Source: Flavobacteriales bacterium
Lineage (GTDB): Bacteria; Bacteroidota; Bacteroidia; Flavobacteriales_D; Sanyastnellaceae
Assembly (NCBI GenBank): GCA_019694805.1
Contig: JAIBBG010000023.1
Location: forward strand, 1 to 46,432
Direction: 5' to 3'
DNA: 46,432 nucleotides
Made by a program: the position numbers and the translations under genes. Positions 6,203 through 14,142 of this stretch are shown in pieces (the first letter of the stretch is position 1; every line of letters begins with the position of its first letter). Under the pieces are notes generated by a model. The model had not been told where the DNA came from, did no database searches, and saw only the letters and a program-made list of their open reading frames with translations.

Positions 6203-8722
6203 TCATTCTCCAACGATTAACATCGCCGGCTTAAATATTTCTTTTTGATCAACCAAGATGCGAATCATGTATGATCCCGCAGGAAGTGACTCGCATGGAA
6301 GTATCGCTTTTTGGCCACTGTTTTTCAATATGCTTGTCACCATTCTGCCTTGCATATCCATAACCACAACATCGAACTGATTGATATCCGCCGGTAGCTG
6401 AATTGCCACCCTATCGGTTGTGGGATTAGGATATACTGTTACAGGTGATGCAGTCCATTCGCCTATACCAAAATACAAGTCACTCACTGTATGTAAAGTT
6501 GTATTGGTGATGATTGCCGGATTGAAATCAAAGTAGATGTATGCCGTGTTTTCAATGGTCGTTAATTCAGGTAGATTTTGCCATGGAGAAATCCTATAGC
6601 GGATAAAACCATGACTAGCTTCTTCATGGGTAGCACTATCGGCAAGCATGATATCCGGGAAGAAAAAATCGACCTCACGCGTTTCCGTATTGATGGTTGG
6701 CTGACAATAGTGAGAAGTACTTATGATCTGTAGTGTGCTAAGATCCAGGTCTTCATCAATGACATCCTTAACATGGATATTGAAAGCCTGATAATTCCCC
6801 GTATTCTGAAAACGGATCACATATTCCAAATCCGTTCCGTTCGGAATAAAATGAGCGTCTGTTTCACCTGCCGGCATACCCGTTTTGTCATTAGGATCGT
6901 AGCTGCAATAAAGTTCGGAAGTCACCGATAATTCATCTACATCCACCACATTATTATCGAGGTCAGTAGTTTGCAGAAAGTATGAATTTGTAATGTTATT
7001 CCCCATGTACTCAAATCCCGGGTTCTGAAGAATAATGTAGAAAAATACAGCTTCACCCAAACCGAGATTATTCAGATTCCAAGTGAGTACATTTCCATTC
7101 ACACTGGTTGCTGGTGGATCAGAATATGTTGCTTGCAAGAGTGGATCCAATGTGATGCTGAAAACACCATTGACAACCTGATTGCCATTGTTTAGAATAA
7201 CATTCGAGATATGGCCGCTGGATCCGCAAAAGAACCACGGATCCTCCAAATAATATTCCATATTGAAGTACGGTTCATTGTTACTCAATCCAAGGTTATA
7301 GTTATACTGAACGGTCTCCGTGAGATCAAAGGCAACTGGAGTGGTGTAAGTCGGATAACTGGTATTGTCATAAACAAACCAAAGCTGACTTAAAGTAGGA
7401 TCCACATCATTGAATATATAATTACCAAATTCATCGGTATAAGTGATCAAGTTATCCAGGTGAACTTCTACTCCACCGATACCAGGCTCACTTTCTTCCG
7501 GATATCCATTTTCATTGAGATCATGAAATACATGTCCTATCAATGAAATGGGGACAATGACTGATACTTCAAAACTCGCAGTTTCATGCGTGAATTCATA
7601 ATCGCCATTGTAGGTATAGATGGGAACGAGATCTCCGTCTTCTTGCACCGATTGAATATGAATGAAGCCAGCGACATCACCAGGCCAGGCCAAACCATCA
7701 CCCCACCAATCATCGATGGTGATGGTGTAACAATCTTCATTAGACAAGAAGATATCATGGATGTATTGCGTTTGCGGCAAGGTATACATTTCGCTTGTCA
7801 CGACAGGTTCAAAATTCGAATTGTAAATGACCCAGGATATTTCATCCGGGTAATTATCAGTAAGCAAATCAATGTGAATATGCGAAGTGGTTTCAGGAGA
7901 GGTGTACAGGTTGGTATATAAAGGAGGATCTGCGACCTCATCGGTACTGATCACCGAAGCGCTCAAAACATCCGGTTGTGAAGAATTGAAAGTTCCAACA
8001 TTCATGACAACGTATTGACTTGTCGCCAGAGATCCAGTCCAGTTGATCACATTAGAATATCCCGATTCTGTGGTTACTTCAATATCACAGGACGTCAATG
8101 TCTGAGTACCCAAATTGGTAAGTTTGATGGTGGCATCTGTGCTTTGACAAACACCTCCAAATTCCAATTCGCTCAGTTTTGGATTGATATCCGCTTCTGT
8201 ATTCACACAATAGTTGCTACTTTGATCGATGAGTTGATCAAGATTTTGTTGATCAATGAGGCTCAGTGTACCATTGGGACAAACCCGATAAATGGTCGGA
8301 TAATAAGACAATTGATAAAGTTCAACCACATTGATGTTATCATCGATGATTGGAAAATCAACCAAAGTTGAATAATCACCTTGTGATGTCTCGGTTAAGC
8401 CCATGATATCGTCTACCGTAGTATTCAGATCGGCTTCTATGAGTACAATGCGCACTTCACCTGCGCCGGTAGGACCGTAGAGTAAATCGTATTCCTGAAG
8501 TGCGTTGGTATTGATATAATTCCAATCAGGTGGACTCCAAGCCGCAAAAAACATGATGACGACTTCCTGATTAGAAGAATACAATTCCTGAAGATTGAAG
8601 GGATTGCCGTTAAGGTCAACACCTTCGATTTGTGGCGCCATGCTGCCAGTAGGCAATTGCGCGAAGATGTCTTGTGTAGCCGCCGCAAGTAGCAGCATCA
8701 TGGTAATAAAGGTTTTTTTCAT
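6203..8722 (-). CDS. T9SS type A cargo with thioredoxin-like N-terminus, SdrD-B-like and DUF7619 domains
   Basis: 839-residue secreted protein. Signal peptide MKKTFITMMLLLAAATQDIF precedes a TlpA/peroxiredoxin-like domain (about residues 25-170: GSMAPQIEGVDLNGNPF, VIMFFAAWSPPDWN, YQLSYYPTIYRVCPNG). The usual CxxC after AAW is SPPD, so disulfide chemistry is unlikely. A repeat domain with Ca/secretion context follows, then an SdrD-B-like segment (IGHVFHDLNENGYPEESEPG, about 395-470), a DUF7619-type domain (SYDPNDKTGMPAG, YVIRFQNTGNYQAFNIHVKD, AYIYFDFNPAIITNTTL) and the Por-type sorting tail (VYPNPTTDRVAIQLP to the end). The domain names after the first are recognised from family motifs. Confidence 0.87.
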   Translation of the reverse strand: MKKTFITMMLLLAAATQDIFAQLPTGSMAPQIEGVDLNGNPFNLQELYSSNQEVVIMFFAAWSPPDWNYINTNALQEYDLLYGPTGAGEVRIVLIEADLNTTVDDIMGLTETSQGDYSTLVDFPIIDDNINVVELYQLSYYPTIYRVCPNGTLSLIDQQNLDQLIDQSSNYCVNTEADINPKLSELEFGGVCQSTDATIKLTNLGTQTLTSCDIEVTTESGYSNVINWTGSLATSQYVVMNVGTFNSSQPDVLSASVISTDEVADPPLYTNLYTSPETTSHIHIDLLTDNYPDEISWVIYNSNFEPVVTSEMYTLPQTQYIHDIFLSNEDCYTITIDDWWGDGLAWPGDVAGFIHIQSVQEDGDLVPIYTYNGDYEFTHETASFEVSVIVPISLIGHVFHDLNENGYPEESEPGIGGVEVHLDNLITYTDEFGNYIFNDVDPTLSQLWFVYDNTSYPTYTTPVAFDLTETVQYNYNLGLSNNEPYFNMEYYLEDPWFFCGSSGHISNVILNNGNQVVNGVFSITLDPLLQATYSDPPATSVNGNVLTWNLNNLGLGEAVFFYIILQNPGFEYMGNNITNSYFLQTTDLDNNVVDVDELSVTSELYCSYDPNDKTGMPAGETDAHFIPNGTDLEYVIRFQNTGNYQAFNIHVKDVIDEDLDLSTLQIISTSHYCQPTINTETREVDFFFPDIMLADSATHEEASHGFIRYRISPWQNLPELTTIENTAYIYFDFNPAIITNTTLHTVSDLYFGIGEWTASPVTVYPNPTTDRVAIQLPADINQFDVVVMDMQGRMVTSILKNSGQKAILPCESLPAGSYMIRILVDQKEIFKPAMLIVGE

Positions 8723-8935
8723 GTGTATGGTATTAATACCAAACTATTCAGTGTGCTTCATTTCCGAATTAAAATCCCTCCGAATTAGCGCACTTGTTCG
8801 TTTCGGGTGCTCGCTGACTTGAAAACTACGCCAGCGTGCTGGAAACTTGAGTGAATACGCGACTTCATTGGGCTTTTGATTCTCTTATCTGAAACGAACA
8901 GAATACATCCGGTTAAAGGTTTTCATTGTATTTGT

Positions 8936-9118
8936 TTGAACCCGAATCATGCCGTCGAATCTATTGCAGCACTCAAATCCTTCCATGACAGACACTTCCT
9001 CGATTTTCATTTTCACCGTATGAATGATACACTTTCAAATAAAAATCTTTCGGGAGTACCCTTCCTTTTTTGGCTTTCAGCGCTTCATAACGATCCCGAC
9101 TGCATGATTCATGTTTAA
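8936..9118. repeat. MITE-like repeat unit with inverted termini
   Basis: The left end TTGAACCCGAATCATGCCGT and right end GACTGCATGATTCATGTTTAA (9098-9118) are imperfect inverted repeats of each other, enclosing about 140 bp without coding potential. Confidence 0.55.
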
Positions 9119-9164
9119 GTCGAAATGGCAACAGCAAACGTTGCATCCTTTCATTTTATTTTTA

Positions 9165-9331
9165 TTGAACCTGAATGATGCCGTCGAATTTCTATTCCGA
9201 TACTTCATGCCTAAGAATTCGCGCATTCGTTTGTTTCGAGTGCTCTCCTTCATCATGCCAACACTTGTGCGCAAGAATCCTTTGGGCTATTGAATCTTAT
9301 TTAAAAAACGCATGGCATAATCCGCGTTAAA
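9165..9331. repeat. MITE-like repeat unit with inverted termini
   Basis: The left end TTGAACCTGAATGATGCCGT and right end GCATGGCATAATCCGCGTTA (9310-9329) are imperfect inverted repeats. The internal segment TTTCTATTCCGATACTTCAT resembles the core of the 11499 and 34355 copies at its start and then diverges. Confidence 0.55.
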
Positions 9332-9427
9332 CAATTTCAAAATATTTAGAACAATGGTATAGAAGAAAGGTTAAAGAAAATGGATGATTTTTGGATGATT
9401 TTTTCGAATATGAGCATCAAAATAGCA

Positions 9428-9500
9428 TTGAACCCGAATCACGTAGTCGAATGGCTATTCTTTTCCAAAACACCTTTGAATACTCGTATCCCGATTTGGC
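9428..9500. repeat. MITE-like repeat, left terminus and partial core
   Basis: TTGAACCCGAATCACGTAGT followed by CGAATGGCTATTC and AAAACACCTTTGAATACTCG, matching the general order of the family core (terminus, TTTCTATTCCGAT, AAAATCCCTTTGAAT). No matching inverted right end was found close by. Confidence 0.45.
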
Positions 9501-9639
9501 GGGATTGGCTTGCTTCGTGTACTCACGATGGAAATGACCAGGTTAGTACGTCCAAAACATGCACGTTGGTCTCGAATGGATGCGAAAAATTCGCATCCTT
9601 GTTGTTATGCAATGCATTCAAGACATTGAATGTGTGATT

Positions 9640-9739
9640 CTATCTAACTTTTTTTTGCATTCATGAGGAGTGTGTCAGAAGTATTTCAATTAGGCTATCC
9701 TATCACGCTGCAATTCGTGGAATACCGGTTTAAACCGGA
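9640..9739 (-). repeat. Dispersed intergenic element, copy A (attC-like)
   Basis: It starts 19 bp after the stop of the propeller lipoprotein. The distal box ATCTAAC (9642-9648) exactly fits RYYYAAC; the proximal dyad CCGGTTTAAACCGG (9725-9738) has one base too many for GTTRRRY. The hairpin is CACG(9704-9707)/CGTG(9716-9719) with an 8-nt loop. GCATTC (9657-9662) can pair with GAATAC (9720-9725) at five of six positions. It aligns with copy B along its whole length (GTATTTCAATTAGGC against GTATCTTCATTGGGA). Confidence 0.7.
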
Positions 9740-9753
9740 TCGATACCTTCTAA

Positions 9754-10848
9754 TCACTTGATGAATTGAACAAAACCATTTCCATCGAAAGTGAAAACAC
9801 CGTTCTCTTCTGTTCCCAACCAAATCAAGCCATCATGATCGCAATAGATATAAAATGATGTGACGTCTTCACCATGAACTTGTATGGGATAATGGATGAC
9901 TTTCTTCCCTTCAATTTTCCAGACACCAAAGCGATAAGTAGCGATCCAAAGGTCTTGATTAAAATCTTTGGAGATGGATAAATACTCTGTCATATTATTG
10001 GTTTCAATACCATCCAGACTCCCGATACTCTCCAATCGACGATAGAACTTTGTACCCGCTTTTTTCTTTAGATTATCATCGATTTGATACTTGTAAGATG
10101 AATTGAACCAAAACAAACCCTGTCGATCTTCGATGATAGAACGAATACCGTTTGAAGGTCCATCATGAAGTTCATGTAAGTCCGTTTCTGTGATCCAGTC
10201 GAAGTGATGTCCATCAAACCGACATGGTCCAAGTGCGGCTGTTCCAAACCAAATGTTTCCGCGATTGTCTTTGTAGGTACAATAGACCGAATAAGGAATA
10301 GATGCATTCGGATATTTCGTAATCCAATCTTCCCCAAAACCAATGGTTGGAAGTTTAAGTTTAATCAAATGGTTACCATCATAGCGAAATACATATCCTT
10401 CACTGCTTGCACTTTTAAACCATAAGTCATCAGGAGATAATTTCCAATCACGCTCTGATCCATCAATGGTTTCAATCATCCTGAGTTTTTCTTCATCGAA
10501 TAGACAAAACCCTTGAGCCGTATTGATGATTACATGACCAAAGTTGTCTTCTTTGATTTCCTCGACCCGATTTGCAGGTAATCCATTTTCAGTATTGAAG
10601 TGGTACCATGTGGAATCGCGCAACATGTACAATCCATCAACCCAACTACCGAACCAATGATTTCCTTTGCTGTCATGATAGATTGACATGATATTCTTGC
10701 TCAACACATGCACATCACCTTCGCGATGCACTGCGTGTGATTGAGCACGCTGGTCTATGGTTTCCGAAGCTTGACCAGAACAAGAAAACAGCAAGATACA
10801 GAAACAAGCTGCCATCATAACACCATACAAGTATCTCGTATCTTTCAT
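9754..10848 (-). CDS. Two-component-regulator-propeller-type lipoprotein
   Basis: 364-residue protein built from Reg_prop beta-propeller repeats, without any kinase or DNA-binding domain. The start chosen is MKDTRYLYGV (10848) because it gives a lipoprotein signal with hydrophobic MMAACFCILLF, then SCSGQ (lipobox Cys). Repeats of the type D..GN.WFG are at IYHDSKGNHWFGSWVDGLYM, IKEDNFGHVIINTAQGFCLF, TYKDNRGNIWFGTAALGPC, IIEDRQGLFWFNS, SKDFNQDLWIATYRFGVWKI and CDHDGLIWLGTEENGVFTF. In hybrid regulators this propeller senses ligands; here it is a stand-alone, probably periplasmic or surface lipoprotein of unknown ligand. Repeat A follows the stop. Confidence 0.85.
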   Translation of the reverse strand: MKDTRYLYGVMMAACFCILLFSCSGQASETIDQRAQSHAVHREGDVHVLSKNIMSIYHDSKGNHWFGSWVDGLYMLRDSTWYHFNTENGLPANRVEEIKEDNFGHVIINTAQGFCLFDEEKLRMIETIDGSERDWKLSPDDLWFKSASSEGYVFRYDGNHLIKLKLPTIGFGEDWITKYPNASIPYSVYCTYKDNRGNIWFGTAALGPCRFDGHHFDWITETDLHELHDGPSNGIRSIIEDRQGLFWFNSSYKYQIDDNLKKKAGTKFYRRLESIGSLDGIETNNMTEYLSISKDFNQDLWIATYRFGVWKIEGKKVIHYPIQVHGEDVTSFYIYCDHDGLIWLGTEENGVFTFDGNGFVQFIK

Positions 10849-10917
10849 GAAGTGTAGATTAAAATTCATTCTTTAGATCCAAATTCAGTCGAAGCTGCAG
10901 ATATCCATGCGAATGAA

Positions 10918-11349
10918 TTAATTCTTCGACGTGAGTTTTACGCCATCCTGAATCGCTGATCCGAGGATGGTCATGTCAATCTGCTGAATCGTTTTGAACT
11001 TGATGCAATAACCTGTGATGCTTGCCTTGCCCATCAGCTTGCTATAGGTGTTTTTCAAATAGGATTTATCCTTGATTCCCAAAATGTAAACAGAAATGCC
11101 AGTGCTATTTGCACTTAAACCGATTTGAAAAAAATCGCGGGTTTTGCCATTGGCATATTGCAAAGTCTGTTCACCATAACCAATAGTAGGATTGGTCATG
11201 GTGCGACCGGTTTCATCCAGTCCGTTGTCAAACCATTGTTTACAACCCGGCAGTGTTTGAAGAATGAATTGATGTAATTCATTCATCTCCGATCGTTTCG
11301 GTTCGCTAAGTGAAGCGAGATGAGATTTGATTTGTTCCTGTACTTTCAT
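10918..11349 (-). CDS. DUF1801 domain-containing protein
   Basis: 143-residue protein of the DUF1801 (YdhG-like, frataxin-like fold) family. The start MKVQEQIKSHLASLSEPKRS at 11349 is preferred; the longer frame to 11571 would run through a MITE-like repeat and adds unrelated sequence. Family features are the helical N-terminus (EMNELHQFILQTLPGCKQ), NPTIGYGEQTLQYANGKTRD and ISVYILGIKDKSY, with a C-terminal KASITGYCIKFKTIQQIDMT. Function of the family is unknown. The gene is 48-70 bp upstream of the propeller gene on the same strand. Confidence 0.83.
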   Translation of the reverse strand: MKVQEQIKSHLASLSEPKRSEMNELHQFILQTLPGCKQWFDNGLDETGRTMTNPTIGYGEQTLQYANGKTRDFFQIGLSANSTGISVYILGIKDKSYLKNTYSKLMGKASITGYCIKFKTIQQIDMTILGSAIQDGVKLTSKN

Positions 11350-11498
11350 GGTGGTGCTAATGTACAGTAATGGTTTAAATGGTGCCTCTTGTTCGTATTT
11401 CAATGCGTCTGTTGAATTACCCAAGACCTCATTCAATATGCGAATCATCATCAGAGTAAATTTCCATGGCGATTCAGAAACACATTGCCATTGCCTTA

Positions 11499-11581
11499 AA
11501 CCCAGATTATGCAGTGCCTTTCTATTACGATTCAAAATCCCTTTGAATCTCATTGACGAAACGCACTGCATGATCTGGGTT
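11499..11581. repeat. 83-bp MITE-like element with 19-bp inverted termini
   Basis: The left terminus AACCCAGATTATGCAGTGC (11499-11517) and right terminus GCACTGCATGATCTGGGTT (11563-11581) are inverted repeats differing at one of 19 positions. The 45-bp core (TTTCTATTACGATTCAAAAT onward to TGACGAAAC) is 42/46 identical to 34379-34424. No ORF fits inside, so it is non-autonomous. It lies between the DUF1801 gene and the 4-TM protein. Confidence 0.75.
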
Positions 11582-11676
11582 GATGAACAATCAGTGAGGA
11601 ACGATCCTTTTGCGTGTATCCATGTTGTTCCATCGTGAATTGAATATGATCACGCGGAACTTGAATTGTTATACCA

Positions 11677-12099
11677 TTACACTGTCTTCCATCTACCGAG
11701 AACAAATGCGATAATAGATCCAATGACACCGCCAAAAACAGCGCTTACCAAAATATCAACCACATACATTTTGTATGGTGCAAAATTCATTTGCGACCAC
11801 TGCATGATATCAAAACCCGCGGTAGACAATCCTGCAATGATCAATCCACCTGCGAAACCTGTTCCCAGTGTGCGGATGTTGGCCCATTTATCAAAAACAT
11901 AAGCCAGCAATAAACACTGACAAAAATTTGAGATGAATACGCCGTAAAGTTTAAAATCCTCTTCGCCACGGTAAAGGCCTTTGACCTGTACCATGTTGGC
12001 TTGATAATAAGGATCCATCAGCATGCCGAATACGAGCCAGCCAAGTAGAAATGCTGCGATGGTTCCAACCAGCGTAGCAAGCAAAAGTTTAGTACTCAT
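11677..12099 (-). CDS. Small integral membrane protein, unknown function
   Basis: 140-residue protein with four predicted membrane segments (about residues 5-27, 52-70, 79-98, 113-135). The N-terminal half contains LLATLVGTIAAFLLGWLVFG and DPYYQANM, the C-terminal half AVFGGVIGSIIAFVLGR. The overall architecture, with small Gly-rich helices and a loop of conserved aromatic and acidic residues, resembles DUF1761-type proteins, but I cannot confirm that assignment. It stands alone between the D15-type barrel (147 bp upstream) and repeat unit 11499-11581. Confidence 0.65.
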   Translation of the reverse strand: MSTKLLLATLVGTIAAFLLGWLVFGMLMDPYYQANMVQVKGLYRGEEDFKLYGVFISNFCQCLLLAYVFDKWANIRTLGTGFAGGLIIAGLSTAGFDIMQWSQMNFAPYKMYVVDILVSAVFGGVIGSIIAFVLGRWKTV

Positions 12100-12246
12100 G
12101 TGTATTAGATCTGGTCGTGTAAAAGTATGAAAAAGATATGGATCACACAGGATGATTCACACCCGAAGATGAAATAGGTGAAATACCGCAAAATCCATCA
12201 AACACTTTTACTATTGAATGACCTCTATGATGACATTTCCATTTAC

Positions 12247-13383
12247 TCAGAAAGCCTCATTGACCGAAAAATAAAACTTCAATGCATTATCTGGTTCATG
12301 AATGAAAACACCACGATCAATAGGCAATGCCATATCCAACCTGATAGTAGATCCGGAAGCATCATCAAAAACGTAGCGCATTCCGAAACCCATGGCAGCA
12401 TGATCATAGCGAAGAGAAAAGTCTGAAATCCGATCAGACAACAAAGCATACATCCAATGCGCAGTGAATCCCCATTTTTGATTCAACAACCAACGACATT
12501 CGCCTTGATACAAGAGGATATGATGATCTCGATAACGTCCCATGTAATATCCCCTTCCCCTTCTGCCACTGCCCAACATAGCAAGTTGACCAAACGGAAC
12601 ATCACCGGTTGTGAAATCACCAAAGAGCTGGCTTGCCAAAATGAGGTTCCTTTGAATAGGTGTAAATTGTCTCAAGTCGAATCGATACCGATTGAACATA
12701 AAATCACTTCCCCATATGCTGGATTGATCCTGAGCAACGAGTTCTATGTACCAACCCTTTCGACTGAAGTAAATATTATCCCGATTATCAAAATTAAAGA
12801 CCAAGCCTGGTCCGCTGCTGATGCCGCCATTCATTCCGGAAACACGATCTCCTACGACCAACTTTTCTCTAAAATCAATGGATTGATCATTTTCATACCA
12901 CCATCTCGCACCGATGAATACATGGCTTTTTATCTGCCACAAATAATTGATGCGAAAAAGATCATATTGAAGATCGTAGGTCAGTTGTTTTCCCTTTTCA
13001 TTATCTCTTCCAACGCCATAGTAGAGATAATTAAACCTGTTAAAACTTAGTTCACCAGAAATAGAATGTCGACGATGTCGTGAATAATAGGCAAACGGAA
13101 TTCCAATGGCGTATTGGTCGTTTTGCGTATAACCGAAACCAAATCCGATTTGACTCGAAGGTGTGACTGAATCCTGATTCAAACGGAAATTGATGGCACC
13201 AGCCAAACCGAGTCCAAGCCTGGTTTCTGGTGAGTAATATCCAAGCGGATAGACCAAAGCCTTCATGGAGAGTGAATCACCACCATTGTTGACTTGCGAA
13301 ATACCGGAAGTACAACTCCATGCGCACATCAGCCCGAGGATCAGGATCCTGTAAATTTTATTTCCTGAGTAAAGACTTTTCAT
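12247..13383 (-). CDS. Outer-membrane beta-barrel protein, BamA/D15 surface-antigen type
   Basis: 378-residue outer-membrane barrel. The start chosen is MKSLYSGNKIY (13383); the longer frame to 13410 would come within 5 bp of plsC. A signal peptide (ILILGLMCAWSCTSGISQ) precedes alternating hydrophobic strands: GYYSPETRLGLGLAGAI, IGFGFGYTQNDQYAIG, then the conserved D15 features GGISSGPGLVFNFDNRDN followed by YFSRKGWYIEL, and LLGSGRRGRGYYMGRYRD-like loop 6 residues (MLGSGRRGRGYYMGRYRD). It ends with Phe, as expected for a BAM substrate. It lacks POTRA repeats, so it is not BamA or TamA itself. It is divergent from plsC with a very short intergenic gap. Confidence 0.82.
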   Translation of the reverse strand: MKSLYSGNKIYRILILGLMCAWSCTSGISQVNNGGDSLSMKALVYPLGYYSPETRLGLGLAGAINFRLNQDSVTPSSQIGFGFGYTQNDQYAIGIPFAYYSRHRRHSISGELSFNRFNYLYYGVGRDNEKGKQLTYDLQYDLFRINYLWQIKSHVFIGARWWYENDQSIDFREKLVVGDRVSGMNGGISSGPGLVFNFDNRDNIYFSRKGWYIELVAQDQSSIWGSDFMFNRYRFDLRQFTPIQRNLILASQLFGDFTTGDVPFGQLAMLGSGRRGRGYYMGRYRDHHILLYQGECRWLLNQKWGFTAHWMYALLSDRISDFSLRYDHAAMGFGMRYVFDDASGSTIRLDMALPIDRGVFIHEPDNALKFYFSVNEAF

Positions 13384-13415
13384 ACCACCTTGCGCGCAAA
13401 AATGGCGCATAAAGC

Positions 13416-14141
13416 ATGAAATACCTGCTCATTCCGATCAATATCGTTCAAATCCTCATCATTGTCCTGTGGACTGCGGTATGCGGTATTTTAGGCATGT
13501 TACTCATGCTGATCACCCGCAATGGTCAGTGGGTGCATTGGTTTGATGGAAGGATTTTATGGTCGCCACTGGTTTGTGCTGTTTCTTTTGTTCGGGTAAA
13601 AATTCATGGTGCAGAAAATATTGACCCTACCAAAGCCCGGATCTATGTTGCCAATCACGAATCACATTATGACATTGTTGCATTATCACGCGTCATGCCG
13701 ATTGGTCTGTTCTTTATTGCCAAAAAAGAACTATCGAAAGTGCCAGTGATGGGACAATACATGCGTTATATCGGGCATATTTTTGTTGATCGAGGTAACA
13801 AAGAGGCAGCGAAAAAAAGTATGATCGCTGCGGCAGAAAAAATCAAAAGCGGCAGGAACGTGATCTCTTTTCCCGAAGGTACCCGAAGCAAAACAGGTGA
13901 AATAGGCATTTTCAAACGCGGTAGTTTTGTCATTGCCAAAGAAGGAGGAATAGACATAGTGCCCATTGCCATCAAGGGTTCGCGTGAGGTGCTGAAAAGT
14001 GGCACCTACTCTATTTTTCCGGGTACCATTCATGTTTACATCGGCGACGTGATCAGGGTAAATGAACTCGCTGATCTCGATTCTGACCAACTGGCACATT
14101 ACACCCGAGAAAAAATCATTTCAATCCAAAAGTCAGTATAG
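13416..14141 (+). CDS. plsC: 1-acyl-sn-glycerol-3-phosphate acyltransferase
   Basis: 241-residue membrane-bound acyltransferase that adds the second acyl chain to lysophosphatidic acid in phospholipid synthesis. It has an N-terminal hydrophobic segment (YLLIPINIVQILIIVLW). Catalytic motif I is NHESHYD (the HX4D box), motif III FPEGTRS, and motif IV-like VPIAIKGSREV; FVDRGN is motif II. Length is normal for PlsC. It begins 32 bp from the divergent barrel gene and ends 1 nt before the TonB receptor, so the two plus-strand genes are probably co-transcribed and translationally coupled. Confidence 0.92.
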   Translation: MKYLLIPINIVQILIIVLWTAVCGILGMLLMLITRNGQWVHWFDGRILWSPLVCAVSFVRVKIHGAENIDPTKARIYVANHESHYDIVALSRVMPIGLFFIAKKELSKVPVMGQYMRYIGHIFVDRGNKEAAKKSMIAAAEKIKSGRNVISFPEGTRSKTGEIGIFKRGSFVIAKEGGIDIVPIAIKGSREVLKSGTYSIFPGTIHVYIGDVIRVNELADLDSDQLAHYTREKIISIQKSV

Positions 14142-14142
14142 T

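Larger units (their letters stand above)
8723..9639. other. Gene-free ~0.9 kb stretch made of MITE-like repeat units
   Basis: No convincing gene on either strand. The plus-strand ORFs here all share a peptide like LNPNHAVE, which is just the repeat terminus TTGAACCCGAATCATGCCGTCGA read in one frame, so they are repeat artefacts. Left termini occur at 8936, 9165 and 9428, inverse termini end at 9118 and 9331. A further related block, TTCCGAATTAAAATCCCTCC at 8762-8781 followed by CGCACTTGTTCGTTTCGGGT (8790-8809), resembles internal repeat sequence at 9221-9241. Confidence 0.6.

Noticed and set aside
8876..9637. Plus-strand ORFs of 60-85 codons
   Set aside because: They are the repeat termini read in frame (shared LNPNHAVE-type peptide), with no other coding evidence.
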